Assembly (NCBI GenBank): GCA_030549335.1
Contig: CM060191.1
Coordinates: 58,043,947 to 58,107,946 of the forward strand
DNA length: 64,000 bases
Direction: 5' to 3'
Source of the DNA: Pontederia crassipes
Taxonomy: Eukaryota; Streptophyta; Magnoliopsida; Commelinales; Pontederiaceae
Shown here one piece after another: positions 12,300 to 24,959 of the stretch. Under the pieces are notes generated by a model, which worked only from the letters and a program-made list of their open reading frames with translations, ran no database searches and was not told the DNA's origin. Position numbers and translations under genes: made by a program. Each line of letters opens with the position of its first letter. Position 1 is the stretch's first letter.

Positions 12300-14033
12300 A
12301 TACAATGCTATAAAAAAACTTTGAAAGGCATTGAAGTGGCATATCTTGAATTTTCCAACATGGCGAGTTGCTTTGGTTTGCACAATCCCTTCACCACTTG
12401 CATAGTAGAGGGTCTTTTGCTTTGTGTCATTATTCATTTTCATAGGCACGTTGTAGGGTCTAAGATGATCAACGAAGTGGTGAGTAGGATAATGGTGTGT
12501 CGCATGAAGGAGATGCTCGCCGCCACTTAATAGTTATTCAGGAGTATTGCTATAGTGCTAGAGCTTCCCGACCAATTGTCGATGTGGACCTTCACTGTAA
12601 ATTTTTTTTTATGATTGAGATATATACATGATCGTTTTAAACATGACTAAAGCCTTCTATATGTGGTAGCATTAATTTCTCAGTGGCCGCTTCTATCATA
12701 AACAACTTCTTCAATGCTCCTAAAGGTGTTGATGATTTGTCCGTTCAACTCGATGTCCACAAAGATTTAAGCATCAATGATGATCCTTTTGAGGCCTTAA
12801 TAGAGCTGCTAATGTGCATTGAGGTGAGACACACCTCTCTTTCCCTATCTCGTCAGGATAATGCATAACATTGATTGTCGTCTTCTATGGACAATCACTT
12901 GTTCAATGGGGATCCTTGCAAATATAACAAGAATTTAATTACTTCTTGTCCTACTTAAACTTGCCAATGTCTAACTTTTCTCTTGATGACCCTTACCTTT
13001 TTGTCCAGATGTTGATGATTAGGATTGCACTCTCCTTGAGATTTGGTCTTCTCTCTCCACCATTGCCTTTGTCAAAGGACTTTGATGGTGTACATTCAAT
13101 TTGGTGTGTTCCACCCTCTACGCAATGTGAGCGATTAGCGAATGAAGATTGAGGAAATTTTGCTCCAACTCCATCCTAATCCAAAGCTTCAAACACTTGA
13201 TGGAGTCTGCCAATAGTGCACTTCATCCATTTGAGAGTTCTATATATGAAACTCGATGAATACTTTCACGTACTTCCTCAACGTGTTTATTGACGATGTT
13301 GAACAAGGCGATCTTAACTTCCAAACCCAATATTGCTGGATATAAGTAGTTGCGTTGATTTTTTTGACATCTTAATAAGGTACACATTGCAACATTCCAC
13401 TTCATTGCAATGACATCACTGCCATAAGTTCGCTACATCTAGTATGTAGAAAGATGCAATCTTCACCATATGTGCTTTCGATGTCACATCCATGCTTCTG
13501 TGTATCATCAAGCATTCCACACGAAGTTGTTAATCTCCTTGGCCGACCTCTCGTGCTTTTATGGTCTTAACTCGGCATTTCAACTTTTGGTTCATGAGAA
13601 GCGATTGATTCTTGATGTCACCCATTAACTGAGCGTCAACTCTTCTCAGAAGGATTTGAGCTCTTTCCCCAAAACATTCAGCATGTTATATAGCTTGTCG
13701 GCCATGAACTCCCTCATGTCCATGATCATCGTTATTCAATTTGTGCATATAACGGAGTGATCTCGTCTGACACTATTGTGATATCAAAATGCATTGACCA
13801 GTTCTCTCGTATGTTGTAACCTGGTCTTGCATCTTATCGACGTTCAATTAAAATTGTTTGAGACATTGCTCGAAGATGGATATGACGTTCTTTGATCTGC
13901 CATGTCCCCACATTAGGTTTCCCTTTCTTTGGTGTGACATACTCGTGAGTCATCTCCTAGTTCAATGTTATTTCTTTCTAATCATCGAACGTGTCCTTAT
14001 TGAGCAATTCCAAAAAAGCTACTATGATACCAA
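12300..14033 (-). pseudogene. Ty3/gypsy retrotransposon gag/protease relic
   Basis: On the minus strand, interrupted frames read as a gag segment from about 13960 down to 12650. This is followed by a zinc knuckle at about 12936-12889 reading C-Y-I-C-K-D-P-H-(stop)-T-S-D-C, which fits CX2CX4HX4C. Further left (about 12540-12320) a degenerate segment resembles the end of the gypsy aspartic-protease domain. At 14018-14033 the minus strand reads TTGGTATCATAGTAGC, close to the TGGTATCAGAGC primer-binding site used with initiator methionine tRNA. The 5' LTR would therefore lie immediately to the right. Reverse transcriptase and integrase are absent, and multiple stops make this a dead fragment. LTR boundaries were not found. 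Confidence 0.6.
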
Positions 14034-16740
14034 CTTATCACAAAATTATTTTGACTTGTAATAGACCTGTGTGACATTTAGACATACCCATGGACTAAAC
14101 AAGCCTTTTCAATTGAACATAGTGAAAGCTTTGGCTTGTGTCTCACCAAATATCATGATTTCTAAGACACTTGTTCAAGCAAACCGCGAATATGTTTGTG
14201 AGCAAATGAGTGCTTAAGTGAAACACTAAGCCGAAAGGATGGCACTGTGTGGGTTGCTACTGCATGCCGAGGCAAATGCAATAGGATTACAAAAGCTTTG
14301 AATTGTTATTGAGAATATAATGCTTGATTATAAACACTTAAGGGGAGTACTAGACGGCTCTCCCCTAACATGTCATCGATATCGATACTACATTGACGAT
14401 GTATGGTGTGGAGGATAAACAACAGAATGCACTTTAAGTGCAAAAATACAAGAATGCCATTGTCAAAACTATGCTAAGTTTAAGTTACAAAACTAAACTA
14501 AAAAAGAAAAAAAATGCAAGGAAAAGTGAGACAATTTGGTAGTCGGCGTCCATGACACGTCCACCTTAGGAGACTTTCTTCGTGACACAAGCGCCAATGA
14601 GAGATTTAGAACCTACCTACTAGGTAAAAATCAATCTTTACAACCAAGCACATCACAATATAATATGGATCAATAAATAAAACACTTCATATTAAAATAT
14701 GAACCAAAATAAATTGCAATTGATTAATCCAACAACCAACATCTAAATTAATTCTAAATATAAAAGTTAGGTACTAAAAACATCATGGCCATTAATATTA
14801 ATAAAAGTTTAATCATCAAAATATAATCTAAAAAAATAAAGAAAGAAGGATTTAACCTTTTAGAAATCCCTATTGCTTCACTTAATCTCCTCCTCTCCAA
14901 ATGTTGTCACCTCTAGTTATTCCTCTCCAATTTATTCCCCTTCCTAAGTTTTGGAAATATGATTTTAATTTCTTATAGGCATTCTATGTGTCCCCATAAC
15001 CATATAAGATGATTCTCTTCCTAAAATATGACAAGAAATATATAGAAAATGCTAAATTTTTTTAAAGATTTTCAAACTTTGTTCAACATGTTTATATGAT
15101 TTGATGGCTGGGTTGTAAGGATGTGAATATTCCATTCAACCCCTTTTTCATTTTCTTAAATTTAGGAGACAAGGCATAATAAAGTCTCCTAAATGTTATC
15201 CAAATGCGTAAAATAAGAAAGAAGTTGCGCAATGGTGGTAAGGGTTTTCCATTTGTTGCACTCAAGTAATTGATCCTATCCTACTATTATTGATAGAGTG
15301 CACATTAGTAGAAGTTCAAGAAGGCACTGATGCATGTGAAATTAGGGCGTCTATTTAGTCTATTCATTCATACACGATATGAAACATAAATATAATTAAA
15401 TTCTCAAATTTTAATTTGCTAATTTTATATGCTAGCTATTGCATTGATGATTTTTAATAAGTTAACATTTTTAAACTTTTAATTTAATCTAAGTAACCAC
15501 GAGATGCATTTATATTAAGGTTTTTTAAGTCACATAATAATTACACAAATTAGTCTGTTTCAAATTTTCAACAACAACATGCACTAGTAAATATCAATTG
15601 AAAATAACTTATGTGAACTTAATAACTTGTCCTCAAATAATGATTAAAATCATAAATCAGTGCAATTAATACAAACATTACGCATTCACAAGCATGCTAT
15701 TAATAGATCAAAGCCGAACTAATAAAAAGGGATCCAATACATGAATAGAGTTAAATCAAAATGATCTTGCTAAAGAACTATGTCCATAACTATGAAGAGT
15801 GACAACAATCTAAATAGTTGTTTGAAGGAATGAAAGTAAAAAGAACAAACTACTCCGAGACATAGCGTGTCCTCTTACGAGTTTCTAGCCAAAGCTCGTT
15901 GTAACATTTCCACCTTTATTCTCTATTTCAAACCTTCAACTCTATCAAATGGTGCTCTAGTATTGACTTCAATGAATGCTCTAGGATCATTTTATACTTT
16001 AGTCATGCAAAAGGATAGGAAACAAATTAATTTCAACCAAATTAGAATCAAACTTCATGCTAAAAAAACCTAACGTGATTCACGGAACACACTTGACAAT
16101 CTCAACTTCTTGAGTTGTGTCCATGGGCGTGAATTTTAATTCACGGGTGTGACATTATATGTAGGACTTTGAAGCCTCCTCACTTATGAGCGCGAATAAT
16201 GTTCACAAGCATGAAATTATATACTGATTTTTAATTTGTATCATTGACGAGCCATGAAGAATGTTCACAATCGTGAACTTACCCTGTGATCTTTCATTTT
16301 TTTCCGTTCACGATTGGGTAAATGGATTTATGGTTGCATACTTGTCCTTTTGTAATTATTGCAAAACAATAAAAAATTGAGAATTTAGAAAAAAATTATT
16401 CCAGAATAAAATTTATTTTGTCAAATGGGTTGACAAAGTGTTTCAATGGAATAGTGACTCTTCTTACGTAAGGTATTGTATTTGACATTTCTAAATTAAC
16501 TAAGAAGGTAGCATAGCTAAGGATGATCCTCACATCAATTTTATGTACGCGTAATTATTTTCTTCATAATAAAATAAAATCGAGAGCAATGTCCTTAAAT
16601 ACTATAAAATGAAATATATATGTTTTTGGTTACAAGAAAGAAAGAATGTATATTTATTTTGACACATGCAAATCAATTTTTTTTCATGTGCATTTATTGC
16701 TAATAATAAATGTTGTTAATCTGAGATAAAAACCGTAACG
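14034..16740. other. Probable retroelement LTR/leader remnants and AT-rich DNA
   Basis: The sequence next to the primer-binding-like site (14034 to about 14600) is likely the remains of the 5' LTR of the gypsy relic, but I cannot find its other end. Around 16090-16310 the words ttcacgggtgtgac, gttcacaagcatgaa and gttcacaatcgtgaac recur in a loose pattern. No gene is recognised. Confidence 0.35.
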
Positions 16741-16744
16741 AAAG

Positions 16745-17144
16745 CGCATCAGCCCAAAAATTAGACCACCAACCGCGCTAATTTTAATTTCGAACCCCCG
16801 TCCCCGCGGCGCGACGTCCAAAACACCCCAAAACCGATCGCGGAATCGGCTTGAAACTTATTCCTCTTTTTCCTTTTTGGTTTGTTCGCTTCGCTTGGGC
16901 TCGTAAGCGGTTCGCCAAAAAAAATCTTTCCCCCCCTCTCTCGCTCGCGCTCGAGCTCTCCTTCTCTGCTTTCGAAAACCAAAAAAATGGCGGCCTTTCT
17001 CCCCTCCCATTTCCCGTCTACAAACACCCCCTCCTCCTCCTCCATTCAACACTCCTCCCCTCCCACTCTTCCCTCCGCGGACGCTTTCCACATACCGATC
17101 CCTCTGCGGAGCGACGTGAGAGGCAGGGAGAGGAGGCGCTGCTC
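16745..17144 (+). promoter_or_regulatory. Promoter-proximal region and 5' UTR of cyclin A3 copy 2
   Basis: A GC-rich block (about 16771-16813, ending ccccgcggcgcg) is followed by a pyrimidine-rich leader up to the ATG at 17145. The block matches the one upstream of copy 1 in order and spacing. The leader also keeps the tcgcgctcgagctctc word and the gaggcgctgctc just before the start codon. This supports one duplication event including the proximal promoter. Confidence 0.45.
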
Positions 17145-19121
17145 ATGGCGGACAAGGAGAACTGCGCACCCCGCCTCACCCGCGCCGCCGCCAAGAGGGC
17201 CGCGATGATCGCCTGCTCCAACGCGGCGACGGTTCCCGCTGAGCAGCCTCCGGCTAAGAGGAAGCGCGTGGCCTTGAGCGAGCTGCCCACCCTCTCCAAC
17301 GTCTCGCTTCGCCCCTCCCCGGATGTGTCCACGCCGCCCCCTCCCAAGCCCCAGAGGTCCAAGGCCAAGAGGAAGGAACCCGAGGTACCGGCGGTGGATA
17401 CTGCAACTTCAGATCTCGGTCCCCTCCCCATCGCCTCGACGGCCGCCGCCGCCGGCGACGCTGTTTCCGCGTACGATGATCCCCAGATGTGCGAGCAGTA
17501 TGCTTCGGATATCTATCAGTACCTCAGATCAATGGAGGTTAGTGATAAAAACCCCGATTTGTTGGTCCGAATACTTCATCGTGTTTCCTTCATTACATAT
17601 TTTGTTATGTATCTGAGGTCAACGGAAAGGGAAAAAGTCGGACATTTACTTACAGATTGTAATCGAAATGGTACTGAAAGGTGTTTTCTTGGCTCGATTT
17701 AGGTGGAACCGAAGAGGAGGCCGGCGACTTGTTACATTGAGAAGGTTCAGAAGGATGTCACAGCAAACATGAGGGGAATCCTGGTGGATTGGCTGGTTGA
17801 GGTTGCCGAGGAGTATAAGCTTGTATCGGATACCCTTTACCTCACGATCTCCTACATCGATAGGTTTCTTTCGCACAATGCAATTGGTCGGCAGAGACTT
17901 CAGCTTCTTGGAGTATCGTCAATGCTCATTGCATCGTGAGTTATTGTGTTCGGATCTATAACTTTGTGCTTTCAATAATGCATTGCTCAGTTGGTGACGG
18001 CTGGTGCAGGAAGTATGAGGAGATCACCCCTCCACATGTTGAGGATTTCTGTTACATAACTGATAATACATACACAAAACAAGAGGTAATATCTGGTCTT
18101 CTTGCCTTTTACTCGTCTTAACATTGTTCATCTGGAATCTTTAATGATTTTATTTGTCATTTTATATTTAGGTGGTGAAGATGGAGAGCGATATACTAAA
18201 ATTTCTTAAATTTGAGATGGGGAATCCTACCATTCGAACTTTTCTAAGGTATTAACTTCACCATTGTTGTTATAATCCTTATCACAGGTCCCTTTGTTAT
18301 ACATCTTTACTGCTTTTACTGTTACATCGTTAGGATTCTCAACTATTATTGTTATTCAAGATATTGAATTAGGCTCATGTCCTTCATTTATTCTTTCCAG
18401 GCGATTTGTGAAGGTTGGGGAAGAGGACGGAAAAGTAAGTAGTTTATTTTTTCACCAATCTTTTTATGTTGATTTTTTTTGGGTGCTTGCTACTGATAAT
18501 GACCTATGTGGTTTTGTGCAGTATCCAAGTCTGCTGTTGGACTTCTTGGCGAGTTACCTTGCTGAATTAAGTTTAGTAGACTATGCTTGCCTCAAGTTCT
18601 TGCCATCATTAGTTGCTGCATCCACTGTTTTTGTTTCAAGATTCACAATAAACCCAGAAAACCATCCTTGGGTGAGAAACTCCTACCCTTTTGGAGGATT
18701 TTTTATCTTGCATTCTGTGTTAAGACCTTTTGCATTGGCTAATGTTATTTTCATCTGATTACAGAATAAGAAGCTGCAAGAGTCTACTGGCTACAAGGTG
18801 TCTGATCTTAAAGATTGTATTCATGCTATCCACGAATTGCAACTCAACAAGAAGTATTCCTCTTTAGTGGCTATCAAGGAGAAGTACAAGCAGCACAGGG
18901 TATGATCTTCTCACATGAGTAGATAATTCTGATAGGTGTTCTTGCTTTGCACCACTTGATCTGAATTCTAAATGCATATGGGCTTTTCTCCTTTGTACAA
19001 AAATATCGTGCTGCATTGAGTTGACATTTATCACGCTTCTTTGAAACAGTTCAAGTTCGTATCAGCGTTGCTTCCTCCAACTGAAATCCCTGCTATGTAC
19101 TTCAAGGATTTGAATGGTTGA
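17145..19121 (+). CDS. CYCA3: Cyclin A3-type, copy 2 (8 exons, 389 aa)
   Basis: A second A-type cyclin, paralogous to the gene at 5722. Exons: 17145-17537, 17703-17935, 18010-18085, 18172-18248, 18401-18434, 18522-18671, 18765-18899, 19050-19121. Exons 2-8 have exactly the same lengths and phases as copy 1. Only exon 1 differs, by three codons. The N-terminus is [20 protein letters not shown] with the [15 protein letters not shown] destruction-box-like region. The cyclin box has [18 protein letters not shown]. Substitutions relative to copy 1 are concentrated in the disordered N-terminal third. The upstream in-frame extension (to 16851) is not used here because it is 5' leader. MADKEN is the shared start. 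No frameshift or stop is present, so both copies look functional. Expression differences cannot be judged from sequence. Confidence 0.93.
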
Positions 19122-19750
19122 TCTTCCTAAGAAGCATAATGAGCATACTAATGCTGTAAACTGAGCTCCAAGCAGTTAGAATCACAGCAACTTGACAGTG
19201 ATCTATTTTAAAGGAGGCTGGTTCTGAAGTTAACTTTGTGAGCAAACAATGATTAGTTCTGCTGCAAATGAATCCTGCCAGCATCATTTTTGTGCTAACA
19301 AAGTAGATATGAGTGTAGTTAGGTGGTCAATACTTGATTTTGGTCCAAGGAATCTCTGTATCATAAGGCTCTTGCACCGACTATTGCAGTTACCTTTTTA
19401 TCTTTGTTGAAATATGGATATGTAGCTGTCAGCATCAATTCTTTTCCGACTCTAGGTCTTGTATATCTCAATCTTTCATCAACGGTTAAAGATAAATTTG
19501 TTATAACAATTTATTATACTTGAAAGCTCTGAGTGCATGAAAATTGAATTCACTAGTTGCAAAATGATTCTACATTCACCTTGATGTTTGATTATATGTC
19601 AATTGCAGTGATTCATGAATGTGCAAAGTTTTCATGTGATTACTTCATTGGCTTGCAATTATAGCTCTAATATACAGGAAATATAGCCATGGAAGATGAT
19701 TGAGCTGTATGGGAATGTTCACACATTTCTTTCTTGTGTAATTTTATGAT
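19122..19750. other. 3' flank of cyclin copy 2
   Basis: The first 300 bases are alignable by eye with the 3' flank of copy 1 (tgatcttcct, tcagcagtt/gttagaatcacag, gttaggtggtcaa). The rest is AT-rich, with no recognised gene. Confidence 0.5.
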
Positions 19751-20290
19751 GGATTTAATTGGGGTGCCTCCAATTATTTGGACTGTCCGATGGGGATTTG
19801 ACGGTTAGATTTTGCGAGCGTCATCACTCCTCGATGGGCTTTGCGGTAGTAGGTGGTGGTTAGATCCTACCTCAGACCGTCTTCTTCTTCTCTTAATTGC
19901 CGCTCCCCCACAGTGTTACCTCTGCTGTTGGAGGCCTCTGTCACCTTCCCTACGGCCTGCCTCTGCCCTTGCTCCCGGCGCCCAAGCACCTTCTTCTGTG
20001 GCCTCTGTCTCCCCCTTCCGTCAGCCTCCATTCATGGACCATCCAACTCCACTCCATGTAGTACACCACATTGCATTCAACTCCCTCGTCACCACCACCC
20101 TGCTGCCATGGCTTGTCTCTTCCTTCGACTTTTGCAACTCATGCAGCCTCTCTTGGCTCATCAAGCTCTAACCCCGTTGTGCCATGCCTCCCCCTGCCCT
20201 CCGATCTTGTTCCTTCTCTTGGCTCATCAAGCTCTAACCCCGTTGTGCCATTTTGCCGTCCTAACCTTTGTCACAACCAAATCTAATTGC
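19751..20290. mobile_element. Possible truncated Mutator-like element with C-rich interior
   Basis: The left edge GGATTTAATTGGGGT resembles the terminus of the element at 9081 (GGATTTAATGGGGAT). It is followed by a similar subterminal layout and a sudden GC/C-rich interior up to about 20290. No matching right end or 9-bp duplication was found. The interior contains a 65-bp tandem duplication, listed separately. The 201-codon plus-strand frame here is low-complexity and not a recognisable protein. Confidence 0.35.
20153..20252. repeat. 65-bp direct tandem duplication
   Basis: The word tcttggctcatcaagctcta, continuing through accccgttgtgcca, appears at about 20152 and again about 65 bp later at about 20217, with the intervening cctccccctgccctcc sequence present once. 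It is a recent local duplication inside the C-rich segment. Confidence 0.8.
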
Positions 20291-20911
20291 AATAATTATG
20301 TGATATCTAATGGATCACATCATAGTAGTTTTGTACCCTTTTTGCTTTTTTTCGTAGTTTTTTTTAATGTCACTTTTGGTTTCTTGATTTTTTTGGTGAA
20401 TAATTTCTTTTTTTTTTTTCAATCGCAATCCAAAACTACTAGGATAGGACTAATTTAGTGTTCAGGACACGATCGACAAAGGTGGTAATACTCCTGGCTA
20501 CCAATGCGCCACCTTTGGTTGGTTTGGTGAATAATTTATATTGAAGATGGGCTTTTAAAACAGACGTTATTTGTTGCAACGTAACAGATTTCTTTGTAGC
20601 ATATTATCGTTTAACGCCCCAATGAGCGCGACTGCTAAAAGAGCCCGACACCTTGGATTTCGTTATTTCTCCAATAGGCCACCCTGAGTAGGCACGGACC
20701 GAGCGCTGGGAGATTTAGATCATTTCCTTAGAACTTTGACAAAGCTGTCGGGAACTTATATATGTTCGTTAATGGTTGGTGCTTTATTTATCGACTCATT
20801 CGATGTACATGGTTAAATCTTTACGTGTTATTTCATTACAGGTTCGAAGAAGAGTTGGGAAGTTTCGATTTACCTGAGATAATGTTTGGACAAAATTCTT
20901 TACTTCTTTTG

Positions 20912-21509
20912 TGTTGGAATATTGAACGCCCATAATGGGCTGTCACGTGCATTTAACAGCACATAGTGTAGTTACATTAACTACACTTGTATGCAGTTAA
21001 GAGATAAGGAATTACTTCTATAAAAGGAGATGTCGACTCCTTGTTTCATGTACAGAGCAGTCCAACAAGTCCGCCCCAAGACTGTCGCAATTCCGACGTA
21101 GTTCAGATATCTTGGATTGTGGTATTGTGTTCTCCTTCCGTTGCATGATCGAGTTTCCGACAACGATACAGAATAACGTAGAAAAGTGTTTCGACGATCC
21201 GTCTTCTATTGCGAGGTATTCCGATAACACAACAACAACAAACAACAACAAAGCCTTATTCCACTACGTGGGATCGGCTACATGGATCATACGACGTCAT
21301 TCCGCTCTATTAGTAATAAAATCTTTCGGTATATTATTCACTGTACAGCGCGTTACTTACGGGTAACGCATTAACACAATATATTCGTTGATCCATGTTC
21401 ATAAGATTCGACATGATTTTATACTGGCTGTCGGGGCCTAACACAATCCTCCTCCTTTATCCGGGCTTGGGACCGACTATAAAATATTTATTTATTACCA
21501 ATTCCCTTA
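20912..21509. mobile_element. Probable solo LTR inserted in a TIP41-like exon
   Basis: The TIP41-like reading frame is interrupted exactly between TTTTG at 20907-20911 and TTTTG at 21510-21514, a 5-bp duplication typical of LTR elements. Removing 20912-21509 plus one TTTTG rejoins the frame (..SLLLL then HVESG..). The insert begins TGTTGGAATATTG, a usual copia-type LTR start, and contains a TATA-like ctataaaagg at about 21018. The right end (..CCAATTCCCTTA) is a poor match to the expected ..CA end, perhaps by mutation. A SINE-like sequence is nested in its right half. Confidence 0.55.
21229..21490 (-). mobile_element. Au-like SINE, diverged copy
   Basis: Read on the minus strand it matches the copy at 60409-60602: the GCCCCGACAGCCAG and CATGGATCAACG segments, then GTAGCCGATCCCACG, ending in GGCTTTGTTGTTG repeats. 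Such a TTG-repeat tail is characteristic of plant Au SINEs. It carries an extra 72-bp block at about 21311-21382 that the other copy lacks. TSDs could not be identified. Confidence 0.65.
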
Positions 21510-23389
21510 TTTTGCATGTCGAGAGTGGTATTAAGTTGCACATTAATGCATTTGATGCTCTAAAAACTTTGGAAACAAGAAGCTTTGTTGCCCGTTCAAG
21601 TCCCTGCAGCTGATAAATGGAAGTTTAGAAGGTAAATCCAAATTTCGATCTTCAGTAACTCAAATTGCATTAGAGGCTTCCCATGTGTTTATATAAGTCA
21701 TCAATGTTAATTTGCTAATATAGTAACTTTTTTGTTTCCTTATATTTTTTTTCGATCTGAGCCCACTAGTTCTATGAGTATTAACACCTGACTAATTATG
21801 AGTTCGGACGAGAGTGGAACGATAAATTCTGATCAAATTTATTTTCTTTTACTTGGTAATTACCTTCCTAGCCATATTTCATGGTTGGATCAATTCAAAT
21901 GCATGTAACTAGATTGAATTAGATTTTTATTAAAATAATATTTTTTATTATATTTGAGATAGTATTAATATTATATTAAAAATAACAAATAAATAATCAA
22001 CAAATCTCCACCTTATACTACTTCCCCTCAGCCATCTTTGGCTGCCAGTAAAATTTTCTTTTATTTTTATCCTGATTCGGTTTCTATTATATTTCTATTC
22101 CCATGACACCTCTCCTTGCGCCACTTCCATCTCCATGGCGGGCATGAATACGATCTTTCTATCTCCAAGAAAGACACGAAAAGATGATTTTAATGGAAGT
22201 GAGCCATGATCCAAAGCAAAAGCCTATGTAATTCATCGATAGATAAGTGCCACAAAAGAGAATGTCTTGATTGAGAGTATCTTTCTCTCCCAAAAGTAAA
22301 AAAAATCTACTTTTACTCATTTTTTGATTGGTCCAACGGTTCATCATTTTTTTTGTGTTCAAAGCGGTCAAGTTTGGTTGAAAACATATTTTGATTTTGG
22401 GCATCTGACTGGGTTTTAGTTGGATAGTGGTCAGAAAGACCGGTCCGGTTCAGTTATAATAACATCGATTTAGTGTTTCCATTTTTTGTAAATCAATTTA
22501 CTGTTTGATGACTAATTCGTGGATGCTTCACCAAAGATTCTAAATTGTTAAAACCTGATGTATGTTTATGCCACAACACTATATTTCATTTGGAAGTCAG
22601 TTTGCAAGTTTTGTAGAGATTGTGATTAAACAAAAGCAACTAACAAAATGGTATTATACTGTAACACTTGTGTACAACGCTATTGATGGACACTCAACTC
22701 TCATATTCACAAGAGCACGCTTATACACAAGCATGAACCCAACTTTATCACACCACACTCTTTCTACTATTCACTCCCATACATGCACCAACTCATAAGC
22801 ACTCAAGCCTCTAGTTCTCAAGTCACCTCGCCACCTGCTGGGATCTGTCAACCTCTAACCCACATTCTTCTTGTATTAAGAAATTTCACTTACTGTCTCA
22901 TCATAATCGAGTTCGTTCAGAGAGAAATCTTGATTAGCAATTTGATTTTCATGTTTTATTGTTGAATCACTCCTTATCATTCTTTTTTTTACGCCATTCC
23001 TTTAATCTTGTCTCAGTCCCCTAAGAGTCCAATAATTTGACTCTTGATTGAAAATTGACATATGGTCAACTTCTTTATAATCAACAATGGAAGACTCTAA
23101 TGATTCTTCCTCACTTTTGGGTGTAACTAGTAATGCTTCATCACCATGAACATCTAATGATCCATTTTGTGTAAAGCCGAACTCCTCTTTGACATCTTAT
23201 ATCACACTCCAAAGAACTTACATATCCCATTCTTCTACACTGTCGCACTCGACTTGAGGCTCATTGACGTCGCTCATTGCAAGTTTCATCAGTTTTCAAA
23301 ACCTTATTCTCGTCCAAGGTTGAGAGTAATTTTTTTAATTGCAACAAATTCTTTGAGATCCTACTTCTCACTTTCATTCTTGTGAGAGG

Positions 23390-24000
23390 TTATAGTATTT
23401 CCTTATTCTCACTTATGCCTCCCTTCTTGTTGCAATTGTAACTACAACCTTCTTGTCGATAATGTTTCTTCTTTTGCTCTTGTTTGGATCTCGATGAGCT
23501 ACCCCTCGTTATGAGCCTCTCCCCTTCCACTTTCTTGATGGCCTTGTTGATATTCTTTTGCTTGACTTTGTCTTTTATGATGGGCTTCATCTTTACTTTT
23601 CATCGAGACGAAAATAGTTTATTTAACTAAAACTTCTTAATTAACTAATAAATCTTCTAATTCAAACAAGATTGATTGAGTATGTCAACATTGTATAACA
23701 ACAATTAACTTGCTATGTTCATGTTTTAAGTCGGCAATAATGATTCTTCTAACTCTAGCATCATTAATTTTAGAAATAGGGCTAATTAATATTTCACGGC
23801 AAAGAAATTTTAACTTCATAAATATTGCTATTCGTCATGTCGTCCAGTGACAGTCACAAGTTGATTCTCCAATAATTGAAGTTAAGCATCATTCTCCTTT
23901 GGTGTTTTGCTTTGACTCCTCTATTGTCATCTCGCGGATAAACGAAATTTTGCCTTCTTGATCTGCCATTTCCTTAACGCTTCAGCATTTGCAAGCACTA
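23390..24000 (-). pseudogene. Copia-type gag fragment
   Basis: On the minus strand, broken frames between about 24000 and 23590 read INDARVRRIIIADLKHEHSK, then ELEDLLVNQEVLVK. This resembles the conserved region of UBN2-type gag from plant Ty1/copia elements ('..ARVRR.II.GL..E... ELE.LL..QE.L.KQ..'). A lysine/arginine-rich tail follows (the open frame at 23590-23390). Stops interrupt it. No protease, integrase or reverse transcriptase is attached. Confidence 0.5.
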
Positions 24001-24199
24001 TTAATAAGAATCCACCAATACAACTATACTCCAAGAAAAAAACCACATGGCAAGAAAATGTAGAAAATGGGAGGAGACAACTGTCCAGTTATGGGAGACT
24101 AAGCAATGAGAAATTGGTTATTTCACTATTCCTACTATTCTGCCAACTAACTGCCATCTAGCTACTAAGTCCCTAGTTTATTTATGTTAGTTTGTGCTT

Positions 24200-24740
24200 C
24201 TGTTATAAATGTCTACCAGTTATGTATTTTAATCATGTCATGTTTTTATGTAATCAAGTTTAGGAGGATAGTTCACTCCACAAGAATTGTTTTTTTATTT
24301 TATATTTCACTAATCTATCATTTTTTGTATCAGAGCCTCAAAGATTCTAGTAGCAAAACACAAGTAAGCAACATTAATTTTGAAGATATCAACTTTACAC
24401 ATCACAAGGGAAAGTTCAAAGTTGAAAGTTCATACAAGTTCAAAAGTTCTCTCTTGTCCATAAGATGGAGTTGACTAATTTTGGAGGCTTCAATTGCACC
24501 TAGACAATATTATCTCTATTTTCTTTTCTCCGCCTTGAGGACAAGGAGAAATTTTAGGAGGGGTGAAATGATAAGATACGTTTGTATTGGTCATTGGCTA
24601 TTTAAGAAAGTAGTGGGTGATTAGTTATATTAATAGTTTTGTTATAGTTATAGTAACTACCTTTGTATGTTATAAATACATGTATAGATTTTAGATATAG
24701 AGTAACCTTTGAAATATGTTTGATCAATTATGTAATTGGA
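24200..24740 (+). mobile_element. Internally deleted LTR retrotransposon remnant
   Basis: At 24327-24336 gtatcagagc, within ttttttgtatcagagcc, is a good match to the methionine-tRNA primer-binding site, and would mark the end of a 5' LTR lying to its left. At about 24530-24562 the translation LEDKEKF and a purine-rich aggaggggtgaaa resemble the last residues and polypurine tract of plant Ty3/gypsy elements. A candidate 3' LTR starts TGATAAGATACG. The two putative LTRs are only weakly similar, so this could be two different fragments. Confidence 0.35.
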
Positions 24741-24959
24741 ATTTGGTCCATTCCATGAGTTACTATTTATTTTGAAGATTTGTCATCTGACAGTTATTAA
24801 TAGTGTGTTTAAGATTATTGTCTTTTTACTACTAATAATAATTATCTCTTTTTTTTTTATTTTTTTGTCATATTATTTAGTCATATTTTCAGTTTTTATC
24901 AGCTATTGTGCTGGCTGTGCCGATAATCCTGCCCTTGGGTTAGACCCTATGCAAGTAAT

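Noticed and set aside
16851..17144. N-terminal extension of cyclin copy 2 upstream of MADKEN
   Set aside because: It is open by chance. The equivalent region of copy 1 is leader sequence, not in frame, and MADKEN is the conserved start.
19853..20458. 201-codon plus frame
   Set aside because: It is cysteine/serine/proline/leucine-rich low-complexity in a C-rich transposon-like segment containing a tandem duplication. No recognisable family.
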